From Paraburkholderia aromaticivorans (GTDB taxonomy: Bacteria > Pseudomonadota > Gammaproteobacteria > Burkholderiales > Burkholderiaceae), in the NCBI RefSeq assembly GCF_012689525.1, contig NZ_CP051515.1:1116001-1180000 (forward strand): DNA of 64,000 bases, given 5' to 3'. This document shows, in pieces, positions 28,064 through 37,368 of this stretch (the first letter of the stretch is position 1; each line of letters opens with the position of its first letter). Under the pieces are notes generated by a model. It had not been told where the DNA came from, ran no database searches, and was given only the letters and a program-made list of their open reading frames with translations. The translations under genes were made by a program, and so were the position numbers.

Positions 28064-28642
28064 CTACTCCGTCGGCCTGGACCCAAGTAAAAGTATATCG
28101 ACCAGCCTCTTCGCACTTTGCTGCCAGTCTGGCGCCGACGCGACATTCGAAACGCCGACGAGCGCGCGAAGCAGATCCAGTGGCTCGATATCGGGGCGGA
28201 TGTCGCCACTCGCGATTGCGCCCATGACGAGCGAGTGAATCGCGTCCTTGATCTGCGCGCCGGACGATTCGAATAGCTTCGTCGGCCCTCCGACGATTGA
28301 ATTCAATGCAGGCGCAATGATCTTCTTCGTTTCGATGTAATCCACGAAGAGCAACATCCACGATCGCAACGCATCGGGAGGAGGCAGCGAGTCGGACAGT
28401 CTGCGCTGCTCCTCGGCAAGCTTCGCCACCTCGGCACGGTAGACGCTCTCCAGCAGCGCATCGCGCGTAGGGAAGTGCCGGTACAGCGTGCCTGCACCGA
28501 CGCCCGCCTGACGGGCGACGTCCTCCAGGCTGATTTCGCCACCAGCGCGAGTGAACGCCGTTTTCGCTTCTTCAAGGATGCGCTCGCGATTGCGCAGCGC
28601 GTCTGCTCTGGGTTTTCGTTCTTTTGGCGTCGAATCGGTCAT
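28064..28642 (-). CDS. TetR-family regulator
   Basis: A 192-residue TetR regulator with N-terminal HTH (about residues 18-65): NRERILEEAKTAFTRAGGEI, then SLEDVARQAGVGAGTLYRHF. The C-terminal domain resembles the SbtR/YcdC-like TetR_C group. It is divergent from a short-chain dehydrogenase gene; two strong palindromes lie in the 123-base gap between them. It probably represses itself and that gene in response to an unidentified small molecule (inference). Confidence 0.94.
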   Translation of the reverse strand: MTDSTPKERKPRADALRNRERILEEAKTAFTRAGGEISLEDVARQAGVGAGTLYRHFPTRDALLESVYRAEVAKLAEEQRRLSDSLPPPDALRSWMLLFVDYIETKKIIAPALNSIVGGPTKLFESSGAQIKDAIHSLVMGAIASGDIRPDIEPLDLLRALVGVSNVASAPDWQQSAKRLVDILLLGSRPTE

Positions 28643-28661
28643 TTACACGTCGGGTCCTTGC

Positions 28662-28682
28662 AAACGGAGGGTGTCTCCGTTT
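28662..28682. promoter_or_regulatory. TetR operator site 1
   Basis: A perfect 8-bp inverted repeat: AAACGGAG (28662-28669), 5-base spacer, CTCCGTTT (28675-28682). It lies between the TetR and SDR genes. Its sequence is shared by site 2. Confidence 0.75.
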
Positions 28683-28693
28683 AGTATCGATAA

Positions 28694-28714
28694 AAGCGGA
28701 GGTAAGCTCCGTTT
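28694..28714. promoter_or_regulatory. TetR operator site 2
   Basis: A second copy: AAGCGGAG, 5-base spacer, CTCCGTTT, identical in the CGGAG/CTCCG core with one mismatched pair in the arms. Its centre is 32 bases (about three helical turns) from that of site 1, so two dimers could bind on the same face. Confidence 0.7.
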
Positions 28715-28765
28715 CTATCCCGGACGGGGAATGACGTCAATCTTCATTGTGCTGGAGCGGCGGAA

Positions 28766-29743
28766 ATGACTGAGAAATTTGGGGCGACTTCGACGACGGA
28801 CGACGTGCTCGCAGGCGTCGATCTTCATGGCAAGCGAATTCTGGTGACCGGTGTGTCGGCGGGATTGGGCGTAGAGACGGCGCGGGCGCTGGCGGCGCGC
28901 GGGGCCAACGTTATCGGCGCGGCTAGAGATCTGGAAAAAGCAAAGCAGGCAATCGCTGAGGCGCGGCGGGAGGCCGCCGCGGCGGGCGGCAGCATCGAGC
29001 TGATAGCGCTCGATCTTGCGAGCCTCAAGAGCGTCAGGGATTGCGCCGACAGGCTGCGGGAGGACGGCAAACCTATCGACGTCATCATCGCGAACGCGGG
29101 CGTGATGGCAACGCCCTTTGGCAAGACCGCGGATGGATTCGAGACGCAGTTCGGTACGAACCATCTGGGGCATTTCGTGCTGGTGAATCGCCTGGCGTCG
29201 CTGATCCCATCGGGTGGTCGAGTCGTGATGCTCGCGTCGTCGGGCCACCGTTTCGCTAACGTGGATCTCGACGAACCGGGCTTCGAGCGAACGCCTTACG
29301 ACCCGTTCGTTGCATACGGGCGCGCCAAGACGGCGAATATTCTGTTTGCGGTGGCCTTCGATCAGCGGCATCGAGCGCGCGGTGTACGCGCAGCCGCAGT
29401 TCATCCGGGCGGAATCCACACAGAACTCGCTCGTCACATGGACGAAAGCCAAATGACTGCGCTGCTCGGAGGGATCAACAAGCAGCTCGAGTCGGAGGGG
29501 AAGGGGCCGTTTCAGTTCAAGACCGTGCCACAAGGGGCAGCGACTTCCGTGTGGGCGGCGGTGGTGGCGGCAGCTGACGCCGTGGGCGGTAGATACTGCG
29601 AGAACTGCCATGTGAGCCAAACCGTTGCCGACGACGTTGTCATCACGCCCGTCAGCGAAGGCGTCCGACGCTATGCGCTTGACGCTGCAGGCGCTGACGC
29701 GCTCTGGCGCAAGAGTGAAGAAATGGTCGGTGAATCGTTCTGA
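28766..29743 (+). CDS. Short-chain dehydrogenase/reductase
   Basis: A 325-residue SDR of the retinol-dehydrogenase-like group. NAD(P)-binding TGVSAGLG follows an HGKRILV strand; VIIANAGVM (NAG motif), VMLASSGHRFAN (catalytic Ser) and YGRAKTANI (Tyr and Lys of YxxxK) are all present. C-terminal residues after about 270 form an extended tail with Cys-Glu-Asn-Cys. The substrate is unknown. It is divergent from the TetR gene, whose twin operators lie just upstream of this start. Confidence 0.93.
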   Translation: MTEKFGATSTTDDVLAGVDLHGKRILVTGVSAGLGVETARALAARGANVIGAARDLEKAKQAIAEARREAAAAGGSIELIALDLASLKSVRDCADRLREDGKPIDVIIANAGVMATPFGKTADGFETQFGTNHLGHFVLVNRLASLIPSGGRVVMLASSGHRFANVDLDEPGFERTPYDPFVAYGRAKTANILFAVAFDQRHRARGVRAAAVHPGGIHTELARHMDESQMTALLGGINKQLESEGKGPFQFKTVPQGAATSVWAAVVAAADAVGGRYCENCHVSQTVADDVVITPVSEGVRRYALDAAGADALWRKSEEMVGESF

Positions 29744-29934
29744 CGCGACGCTGCGGATGCTACTGAGGCGGTCGTCCGCTACGCGAGAGTCATTGCTTCA
29801 TGCGGCGGTCGTTTCCGGGTCGACATGAGTGTTCTCGGCGGGTCTTTTCATCATTGCGTCTGCGGCAGACTGGGAATCGATGACACGCGGCCACAGTTCT
29901 GCATGCCATGCGTTTCGGACTCGGCGAGTGCCGC

Positions 29935-32900
29935 TCACGGCGCATTTTTGGCAGTCGTACGCCTGCTGCGACATGACTCAACTAACGCATTAAGCTGCTC
30001 GAGATTGGCGGGCTTGACCAGGTGACAATCGAAACCAGCCTGCCGGCACCGCTCGGCATGCTGTTCCCCTCCATACCCACTCACCGCGATCACGACAGCA
30101 TCGGCCAGAGCCGGCATCGTACGTAGCCGCTGTACGACCTCATAGCCGTCCATTCCGGGCAGGCCAATGTCGAGCAATACCACGTCGGGGCGAAAATCCT
30201 CCGCGGTCCGCAACGCGGCTGGCCCGTCGCAGGCTATCTGCACCTCATGTCCGTCGAGTCGCAACAGCGCGGCGCTGCTTTCCGCCGCGTCGACATTGTC
30301 GTCGACGACCAGAATCCGGTGGGTAGCGGTTGGTCCTTCCGCCGATCGACCGGGGTTCGGTGAATGTTCCGGTGCGGTGCCCGGCAGCAGTGCCGGAAGC
30401 CGGACGACAAACCTGCTGCCGCGATCAAGACCTTCGCTGGAAGCATGCACCGATCCCCGGTGCAGTTCAACCAGCCGCCGCACCAGCGTCAGGCCGAGCC
30501 CGAGACCCGCGCCCCTGCGATCGGACGTTCGCTGCGCTTGAACAAAGATCCTGAAAATCGTAGGGATGAACTCGGCAGTCATCCCGATACCGTTGTCGGT
30601 GACGCTCAGTACGGCATCGTGTCTTTCGCGTTCGAGCGAAAGCCGGATGCGACCACCGGCAGGGGTGTACTTGATCGCGTTGCCGAGCAGGTTCGTCACG
30701 ATCTGCTCAAGCCGCATCGTATCGCCCTCGACCGTCAGGATTTCCTCTGGCAACTCGAGTGTCAACTCGTGCTGTCGCGCTCCGATTTCCGCCTGCATCG
30801 TCTCGACCGCGTGGCGAACCGCATCAGCCAGATCGATGCGCTGTACCTTGAGCGTGATGATGCCGCGCGAAATCCGGGATACGTCCAGCAGGTCGTCGAC
30901 CAGACCGATCTCATTGGCAAGCTGACGCTGGGCGGCAGCCTGAGCCGCCTTGATGGACGCATCGTCGGCATCACCGCGTTGCCATAGCTGTATCCCGTTG
31001 CGAATCGCAGCAAGAGGATTACGCAGTTCGTGCGCAAGCATGGCAAGGAATTCGTCCTTTTGATTATCCGCTGCCTCTAGACGCGTCACCGCATCGCGCT
31101 GCTGGGTCATGTCCTGAATGGTGAGCAGGACAAGCGCCTGCTCAGGCCATGCGATGCGCACTGCGTTCAGGCACATGGTGCGCGTGCCGACGCGCGGAAA
31201 CTCGTGCGTTATCTCGTAGTCGCGAACGCTGGTCCTCTCTGGAAGAATTTCTTCGAGCATCGTGCGCAGCGCAGGAATATCCCACTGGCCGTTGCCGAGC
31301 AGATACAGCTTCGTGCCAATCGTCGCCTCGGCCGAGGTCGCGAATGCCTGGTAGAAGGCCCGATTGGCTCGCGTGATGCGCAGATCCGCCTCGAGTACGA
31401 GGACCGGTTCGGCGATCGTTTCAATGATCGCCTCGGCGTAGTCGCGCGCACGCGTGACTTCATCGTGCAGGGTCTTCAGCTCACGGACCCGATAGCGCAG
31501 CTCGTCGTTGGTCGTGGAAAGCTCCTCGTTGACTGACTGCAGTTCCTCCTTGGCTGTCTCGAGTTCCTCGTTGGTGCTCTGGAATTCCTCATTGCTGGAG
31601 AGCAGTTCCTCCTCGCTCGATTTGAGCTCTTCCCGGGCGCTCTCATGCTCTTCGATCGTTGCCCGAAGCTGTTCACGGGTGGCGTCCAGTTCGGTTCTGA
31701 GACGCGCGATCTCCGCGTCCTGGTCGCCTCGATCCTGCTCGTGCGTTCGGGCGAGGCCCCGCTTCAAGGTCCGAAGCACGGCGGACCTGATCGAACCATC
31801 TTCGAACGCGGCTGGCCTGCTTTCCGCTATCCGTTGCGGCGCGCCCTCAAAGAAGACGATAAACCACCGTCCATCGGCACCGGCGATCTGTATCTGATGC
31901 ACCTCGATGCCGGCATCGCCCGCGCTCCCCGCAGTTCCGACGCGCAGTCCTGTCTTGCGCAACGGGGCGCCACTCGTGCGGGCCTGCCGGACGGCTTCGC
32001 TGATGGCCAGAAACACTTCCGGTCGGGCGAGCCGTTGCAGATTGCTGCTCGGCGGCCCTTCGGGATTGACCAGATACGGTCCGGTGTCGCCGTGAAACTC
32101 GATGATGTTCAGTTCGTCATCGCACAGGACATAGGGTGGTGCATACCGCGTGAGCGCCTTGCGTGCGGCCTCGCGCCCCAGCCGTTCGACTAGCGGTGGC
32201 TCGCGTCGATCCTGCGTCGAACTCGTGGGCTGGACCGCCGATTCGGGCGACGACATCAGACTGAGCGAACGGGCACCCGGGTGTGCGGGACGAGGCTTCT
32301 TGCTATACAGCTTCGTACGCTTGCTTTCGATGACGCCGAACAGGTCGGAGAAGGCGCCCACCGTTTCCGATGGCCCCAGCATCAGCACGCCGCCGGAACG
32401 CAACGCGTAGTGAAACAGCGGCATGACGTTTCGCTGCAGAACCGGATTCAGGTAAATGAGAAGATTGCGGCAGCTAACAAGATCCATCCGCGAGAAGGGC
32501 GGGTCGGTGGCAACGTTGTGACGTGCGAACGTGCAAAGATCCCGGATGCGCTTGTCGAGCCGGAAGTAATCGCCGTCCCGTACAAAGAAGCGTTGCAGAC
32601 GCTGGGACGATACGTTTCGTGCGATGTTTTCGATGTAGCGTCCGGCGCGGGCAACGTCCAGTGCATCGACGCTCACGTCGGTACCGAAAATCTGGATCGG
32701 CGTATCCGCTGCGCGTTCTCCCAGGTATTCGATCAGGCAGATGGCGATCGAATAGACTTCCTCGCCGGTCGCACAGCCGGGAATCCACAACCGGATCGGC
32801 ATATCCGGTTCGCGGTCTGCGAGCAACCTCGGAAATACGATCTGGACCAGCGCTTCGAACGTTTCTGGGTCGCGGAAAAATTGGGTCACCTGGATCAGCA

Positions 32901-33771
32901 GATCCCGTCCGAGTGCGAGCACTTCCGTCGCATCGGATTCGAGCACGACTGCGTAGTCCGCGACGGACGAGATCTGACGCAGCGCCATGCGCCGGGACAG
33001 CCTGCGTTCAATGGTGCCGCGTTTGTAGTGCGTGAAGTCGACGTTGCAGGCCTTGTGAAGCAACCGGAATACATGCCGCAGACTTTTTTCAGCCTGGGTT
33101 GCCGGCATCGACTGATCGGGACCGGTATGGGGCTGCCGTCCGATGCGCGCGATCTCCTCCGCGATTTGCCGCGGGGGAAGAACCAGATCGACGCATCCCG
33201 TGCCAATAGCTGCCTGAGGCATGCTGGCAAAACGGGCGGACGCCTCGTCCTGGGCGAACGTGATGCCACCTTCATTCTGAATTGCCTTGAGACCTAGCGC
33301 ACCGTCGGATCCACTGCCCGAGAGTATGACCCCGATGGCGTTGGCGCCCTGGTCGTTGGCGAGCGACTCCAGCAGGTCGTCGATTGGCATTGGTGGCCCG
33401 AGAATGTCGACGCGTGGCTGCAGGTTGATGCGCCGCTCCGCAATCAGCATGCGGGCGTTGGGCGGAATGACGTAGACGTGGTCAGCCTCGATGGCCATTC
33501 CCTCGATCGCCTCGACAACTGGCATCGCGGTATGTTTGGTCAGAATCTCCGGCAGCAGGCTACGACGGGACGGATCGAGATGCTGCACGATAAGGAATGA
33601 CAGCCCGCTCGAACGCGGAATCGTGGAGATGAGTTCGGAGATCGCCTCCAGTCCGCCCGCGGAAGCGCCGATACCTACAATGGGAGAGGCTGAAGGCGCC
33701 AACTCTGCCTCTGCCGCTGGTATGTTGAACACAGGCTGGATCCCGTCCGGAGCAAACGCAGATATTGACAT
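29935..33771 (-). CDS. CheB-CheR-PAS-histidine kinase-receiver fusion protein
   Basis: A 1,278-residue cytosolic signalling giant. Domain order: CheB methylesterase (about 30-210; active-site Ser 37 in GIGASAGG, His 64, Asp 156), CheR methyltransferase (about 226-490; IPGCATGEEVYSIAI SAM site), and a linker. Next come a long Glu-rich coiled coil (about 684-776), a PAS domain (about 779-889), HisKA with His 914 in LAHELRNPLAA, HATPase (about 1019-1128, NAIKYTPAGG and DNGIGM), and a receiver domain with phospho-acceptor Asp 1201. No transmembrane segment is present. The start ATG at 33771 was taken over a TTG 12 bases earlier. The family is common in Burkholderia and is linked to stress or light responses; the signal here is unknown. 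Receptor substrates for the CheB/CheR parts are not encoded nearby. Confidence 0.95.
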   Translation of the reverse strand: MSISAFAPDGIQPVFNIPAAEAELAPSASPIVGIGASAGGLEAISELISTIPRSSGLSFLIVQHLDPSRRSLLPEILTKHTAMPVVEAIEGMAIEADHVYVIPPNARMLIAERRINLQPRVDILGPPMPIDDLLESLANDQGANAIGVILSGSGSDGALGLKAIQNEGGITFAQDEASARFASMPQAAIGTGCVDLVLPPRQIAEEIARIGRQPHTGPDQSMPATQAEKSLRHVFRLLHKACNVDFTHYKRGTIERRLSRRMALRQISSVADYAVVLESDATEVLALGRDLLIQVTQFFRDPETFEALVQIVFPRLLADREPDMPIRLWIPGCATGEEVYSIAICLIEYLGERAADTPIQIFGTDVSVDALDVARAGRYIENIARNVSSQRLQRFFVRDGDYFRLDKRIRDLCTFARHNVATDPPFSRMDLVSCRNLLIYLNPVLQRNVMPLFHYALRSGGVLMLGPSETVGAFSDLFGVIESKRTKLYSKKPRPAHPGARSLSLMSSPESAVQPTSSTQDRREPPLVERLGREAARKALTRYAPPYVLCDDELNIIEFHGDTGPYLVNPEGPPSSNLQRLARPEVFLAISEAVRQARTSGAPLRKTGLRVGTAGSAGDAGIEVHQIQIAGADGRWFIVFFEGAPQRIAESRPAAFEDGSIRSAVLRTLKRGLARTHEQDRGDQDAEIARLRTELDATREQLRATIEEHESAREELKSSEEELLSSNEEFQSTNEELETAKEELQSVNEELSTTNDELRYRVRELKTLHDEVTRARDYAEAIIETIAEPVLVLEADLRITRANRAFYQAFATSAEATIGTKLYLLGNGQWDIPALRTMLEEILPERTSVRDYEITHEFPRVGTRTMCLNAVRIAWPEQALVLLTIQDMTQQRDAVTRLEAADNQKDEFLAMLAHELRNPLAAIRNGIQLWQRGDADDASIKAAQAAAQRQLANEIGLVDDLLDVSRISRGIITLKVQRIDLADAVRHAVETMQAEIGARQHELTLELPEEILTVEGDTMRLEQIVTNLLGNAIKYTPAGGRIRLSLERERHDAVLSVTDNGIGMTAEFIPTIFRIFVQAQRTSDRRGAGLGLGLTLVRRLVELHRGSVHASSEGLDRGSRFVVRLPALLPGTAPEHSPNPGRSAEGPTATHRILVVDDNVDAAESSAALLRLDGHEVQIACDGPAALRTAEDFRPDVVLLDIGLPGMDGYEVVQRLRTMPALADAVVIAVSGYGGEQHAERCRQAGFDCHLVKPANLEQLNALVESCRSRRTTAKNAP

Positions 33772-34826
33772 GGCTGAAGCCAATTTTATGCCTGATTACT
33801 CGCAAACAAGACAATGAATGATAGTCGGCCCGGCATTTGATCGCTTAGCGTAAATATTACTGCGCCGACGGAGCGGCAACCGGGGCAACCTTACCGTCTT
33901 GGCCATGATGGCCGTCTGGGCCGCGCGGCTTGTCCGCCTGTCATGAGAGAGGCGGCGACGCTCCCGCTCCTACGCCGTTTGCCAAGACCTCAACTGCCGA
34001 TGACATCTCCGCCGAGGTTGTGCAGCGACGCGTCGCCGCTAAATGGCAAAGCGCGAGGTTGCATTCCGCACAGACCAGATCACAGATGAGTGCGTGAGCG
34101 CCTATATTTGACCGTGCGGCGCAGCGGACGCCTCGCGATCATCTTTGCGACCGGAAAGTCTGACAGGTTGCTCGCATCACAGCGTGTGGCAGTAGCCGAT
34201 TCTTCAGGCTGGAATCCAGGCGCGGGGAAAAACGTTGCCCAGAGCCAGTAAGGCATTGCAAATGTGTTCATCGGGACTACCTCGTTGAAATGTGGTCATG
34301 CGAAAAGGTGGCACACGCGTCGACTGGCCCCCACCTCCTGCGCATTTCCCGTTCCCGCACATTATTTCTTCGGCACTCCGTCCATGTCCTCCTTGCAGAG
34401 CCATATTGATCCCGCTACGGACCCTCCTATCACTAGCGGCCGTTAACCACGTCGGAGGGCGGCCAATCAATCGCAAGCGAGCGATTCGCTCCGGATCGTC
34501 GGGTACGGTGCACGGTACGCACCGCAGCACGTGTCCGCAACTGGAAAAGCTGCCGCGAAGGGTTGAAGGTTTGCGTATTTGACCGATTCGTACACGACGG
34601 CAAATCGCGAACGGCTGCTTGATTGCAGGTTTCGGTCGCTTGCATCGACCGGTTGAATCCGCAGTCGAACTGAGCCGGTCGTGTTGGACCGGGTCTGGCG
34701 AGTTCAAGGACGTTCTTGACCAATCACTCACCGAACTCCGCGTCACTGTTGCCTGGGGTCTGGGAGTTATTCAGCAGCTTGACCGCTCGCGCTCCATGCG
34801 CCAATGCGAGGCGTGCGAGCACCGCC
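33772..34826. other. About 1 kb without a convincing gene
   Basis: No frame here has protein-like composition plus a ribosome-binding site. On the minus strand near 33860-33940 there is a short run ending APVAAPSAQ and a stop, which looks like the tail of a lost protein but has an upstream stop only 27 codons before. A frame at 34204-34746 (180 codons) is rich in Arg, Ser and Pro and is probably noise. The stretch ends at a hydrolase remnant and looks like decayed DNA. Confidence 0.55.
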
Positions 34827-35156
34827 TTACTTCTGCTCGCCGGTCGCTTCGAGGATCAGAACCGCCACTTCCGTCGGATGCGACAGCAGCGACACGTGGC
34901 TCGACTTAAGCTCGATCGTATGCGCGTGCATCCGGTTCGCCACGAAGCGTTGCAGATCGGGGTCGATGGTCCGATCGTCGGTTGACACCGCATACCAGGT
35001 CGGCTTGTCGTGCCACGCGGCGACGGTCGTCTTCGTCATCGTGATCGCCTTGCCAATCGGCGGCTGAACCGCGTAGTACATTTCGGCTTCAGCCGTCGGT
35101 AGATTGCCGGCGAAGTCTTTGACAAATGCCTGCTCGTCTTCAGGCAGCCATTGCAT
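34827..35156 (-). pseudogene. Alpha/beta-hydrolase remnant (C-terminal third)
   Basis: About 108 residues match the end of an alpha/beta hydrolase: EDEQAFVKDFAGNLP, TVAAWHDKPTWYAVSTDDRT, IDPDLQRFVANRMHA and SSHVSLLSHPTEVAVLILEA. The catalytic Asp and His regions are present. The first two thirds, with the GxSxG nucleophile, are missing. A frame continues upstream to 35324 but is not family-like. It is a truncated gene. Confidence 0.75.
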
Positions 35157-35466
35157 TTGGACAAGCGCAAACGGCTGATGTGGGGCGAGCCGGGAAGCTG
35201 ACTTCGTGGGGAAGCACATCGTTCGATTCCCGTCATCGATGGAAGTGCGCCGATGAACGCAAGGGCCAAATTCCGGTCCCGGTCGAAACGGCGGCGGTCC
35301 GATCGCGGTGTAGTATCCCACCATGTCTACGCTATTGCGCGGCCTCGACGGCGCAGATTCGACGCATCCATGACGAGGACGGCAAGCTGGTCAAAGGCCT
35401 GAAAACTGGTCCAACGGTACCTAGGGTGGCGTCGGCCGTAACAGCGGCATCGATGGGAAAAACATC

Positions 35467-35868
35467 ATGTCAATCGAGTGGAAGCGCCGCTTCAAGCTAT
35501 TTATCCAGCGTTTCTGGCAGCCGACCAGCGCGTGCATGACCTGCATGCCGGGGAGCTGGGGCAACATCATTAGCCTTCCCCACTGGACGATTGCATTCCA
35601 TACAGGGCTGCTCACCGGACTCCTGGCCGTACTGTTGACCTTCACGCCTGCCGCGAAACTCTACACGAATCGATACGGCAATGCGCTGGTCGTCGGATTA
35701 CTGACAACCTTAGGCGACGCCTATTCGCACGTGGGTCACTACCGCATCCCCTATGTCGAGCACATCGTGACGGGTGTTATTTCAGGTCTCTTCACGCTGG
35801 CTGCGTCATATCTCTTTGAAGACCGCGCGCGGCGCCTTCGGGCGGTATGGGTTCGGGTTTTCAAATGA
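35467..35868 (+). CDS. Small inner-membrane protein
   Basis: A 133-residue protein with about three hydrophobic segments (WTIAFHTGLLTGLLAVLLTF, ALVVGLLTTLGDAYSH, IVTGVISGLFTLAASYLF) and a positively charged C-terminus RARRLRAVWVRVFK. A Cys pair in SACMTCMPG precedes the first segment. The family is unrecognised. Initiation is ATG with a weak site. It is alone among remnants and a LuxR-type gene, so the neighbourhood says nothing about function. Confidence 0.65.
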   Translation: MSIEWKRRFKLFIQRFWQPTSACMTCMPGSWGNIISLPHWTIAFHTGLLTGLLAVLLTFTPAAKLYTNRYGNALVVGLLTTLGDAYSHVGHYRIPYVEHIVTGVISGLFTLAASYLFEDRARRLRAVWVRVFK

Positions 35869-36015
35869 CCTATCCGTGGACTTTCCGGCCCGCCTTGTCG
35901 AACAGAAGGAGGCTTGCCGGTTTGGCTGCTCGTCATTGCCAAGGAGCCTGCGCGTGGACAACGGCCGTTCGGCATCGGCCATCTCGTCGACCATTTTCGT
36001 TCCGATCGAACAAGG

Positions 36016-36630
36016 CTAGGCAAGGAGCGTTTTAACCAGCGCGTTGGTCGAGGGCGCGTCGAACTTCTTCAACAGTTTTCCACGAAAGACCTCAACAGTG
36101 CGGGGGCTGATACCCAACGCTATGCCGATCTCCTTGGCGGTCTGGTTCTGGATGAGCAATGCCGCCACATCGCGCTCGCGCCTGGTCATTGAATTCTTGG
36201 CCTCTGCGATCAACTTATTAGCGGAGCTTGCACCGCCGGATAGGCTGGTTGCCACACCCATCTCCGAGAAAAACCACAGCGCCTCGCGGTACGGGTCGTC
36301 CCGGTGTTCACTGACACCCGTCACATTCACCCAGAACAGCTCGCCGTCGGTCCGTTGCATGGCGCGCGGCTCCGTGATCCGGCCGAACTTCTTTAGCGCC
36401 GGAATCACACGAGCACCGAACCGTTCGAAGGCCACGTCATTCGGATAGAGGATTCGGACCGTCTGGCCGACGAGTGCCTCGCTGGTGGCGCGGAACATGT
36501 CCATGAATTGCTGGTTGCACGCGGTTATCACCCGCTGTCGGGTGACCATTAGTGCAACCGGCACGTGCGCGAAAACCTGCTCGTAGTCAATCGGCTCAGA
36601 CAGCGGCGCGCTGGCGGGCATTCCTTTCAT
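36016..36630 (-). CDS. PAS-LuxR transcriptional regulator
   Basis: A 204-residue regulator: a PAS domain (about 15-130; YEQVFAHVPVALMVTRQRVI, MQRTDGELFWVNVTGV) and a C-terminal LuxR/NarL helix-turn-helix (about 145-200; NSMTRRERDVAALLIQNQTA, then KEIGIALGISPRTVEVFRGK). It probably senses a small ligand through the PAS domain and activates or represses the divergent isochorismatase-family gene through the repeated TACGTA boxes between them. No N-terminal receiver or AHL-binding domain is present. Confidence 0.93.
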   Translation of the reverse strand: MKGMPASAPLSEPIDYEQVFAHVPVALMVTRQRVITACNQQFMDMFRATSEALVGQTVRILYPNDVAFERFGARVIPALKKFGRITEPRAMQRTDGELFWVNVTGVSEHRDDPYREALWFFSEMGVATSLSGGASSANKLIAEAKNSMTRRERDVAALLIQNQTAKEIGIALGISPRTVEVFRGKLLKKFDAPSTNALVKTLLA

Positions 36631-36659
36631 ACAACCTCTTCGAAGTCAGGGTGATTCCG

Positions 36660-36713
36660 TACGTAACCGATACGTATTGTTGTACGTATATTGAACTCGT
36701 ATTCTCATACGTG
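36660..36713. promoter_or_regulatory. Array of TACGTA boxes in a divergent promoter
   Basis: Three perfect TACGTA palindromes lie at 36660-36665, 36671-36676 and 36683-36688, with a related TACGTG at 36708-36713. Box centres are 11 and 12 bases apart, then about 25, so they share one face of the helix. They fill the gap between the PAS-LuxR gene and the isochorismatase-family gene. Confidence 0.65.
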
Positions 36714-36747
36714 CAATGACATTTAAACCGTTGATTTGGAGGAAGAA

Positions 36748-37368
36748 ATGGACGACTACAAAAATCGCTCGTATGGCGCCGTTGAGATCGGCATGAAGGG
36801 GAAGGTCGGGATTGTCGTCGTGGACTATCAGTTGGCCTTCACCGAGTCGAAATACCCATTGGGTGGCGCGCCGCTGGTCATGCGTGGACTTGAAAATACG
36901 GCACGTCTTCTCAAGGTGGCGCGCGCGCACGACGTACCCATCGCAACTTGTTTCACCGCTTATAAAACCGAGCGTGACATGCCGCACTGGAAAGTGGCCG
37001 CAGTCCGCGATCAGTTCAGACTCGATCATCCGAGCTCGGCACTGGACCCTCGGATATACGATAAGGATTACGACGTAGTGGTTTGCAAGTTTGGCCCGTC
37101 GATATTCTTCCAGACGCCCGTAGTGCCTTATTTCATCAGAGAGGGCGTTGAGACGGTCATCATCACGGGCTGCAATACGAGCGGATGCATTCGCGCATCG
37201 ACGATCGACAGTTTTCAGTGGGGCTTTCGCACGATCGTTCCGGAAGACTGCGTGGGCGACATCGAAGAAGGACCGCACCGCGACAACCTGCGCGATGTCG
37301 GTCGACGGTACGCGGACGTGTCGAGCGCTGACGATGTGATCGCGTATATCAAACACTCGACAGCGTAA
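36748..37368 (+). CDS. Isochorismatase-family cysteine hydrolase
   Basis: A 206-residue cysteine hydrolase with the family triad visible: Asp 26 in VVDYQLAF, Lys 114 in VCKFGPSIFF, Cys 147 in GCNTSGCIRAS. The opening KNRSYGAVEIGMKGKVGIVV resembles N-carbamoylsarcosine amidase and maleamate amidase relatives, so an amide substrate is likely. The start at 36748 has GGAGGAA 4 bases upstream. It is divergent from a PAS-LuxR gene. No nicotinate or creatinine pathway genes are adjacent, so the substrate stays open. Confidence 0.9.
   Translation: MDDYKNRSYGAVEIGMKGKVGIVVVDYQLAFTESKYPLGGAPLVMRGLENTARLLKVARAHDVPIATCFTAYKTERDMPHWKVAAVRDQFRLDHPSSALDPRIYDKDYDVVVCKFGPSIFFQTPVVPYFIREGVETVIITGCNTSGCIRASTIDSFQWGFRTIVPEDCVGDIEEGPHRDNLRDVGRRYADVSSADDVIAYIKHSTA

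Noticed and set aside
33850..33945. Minus-strand 27-codon run ending APVAAPSAQ with His-Gly residues
   Set aside because: Looks like a secreted-protein tail, but a stop lies directly upstream and no start exists; left as part of the decayed stretch.
34204..34746. 180-codon minus-strand frame in the gene-poor stretch
   Set aside because: Ser/Arg/Pro-rich with no recognisable pattern and no ribosome-binding site; it may hold scraps of old genes but cannot be supported.
34700..34826. Minus-strand run ending KLLNNSQTPGNSDAEFGE then a stop
   Set aside because: It reads like a protein tail, but it is only about 30 codons and overlaps the end of the hydrolase remnant in another frame; chance is likely.
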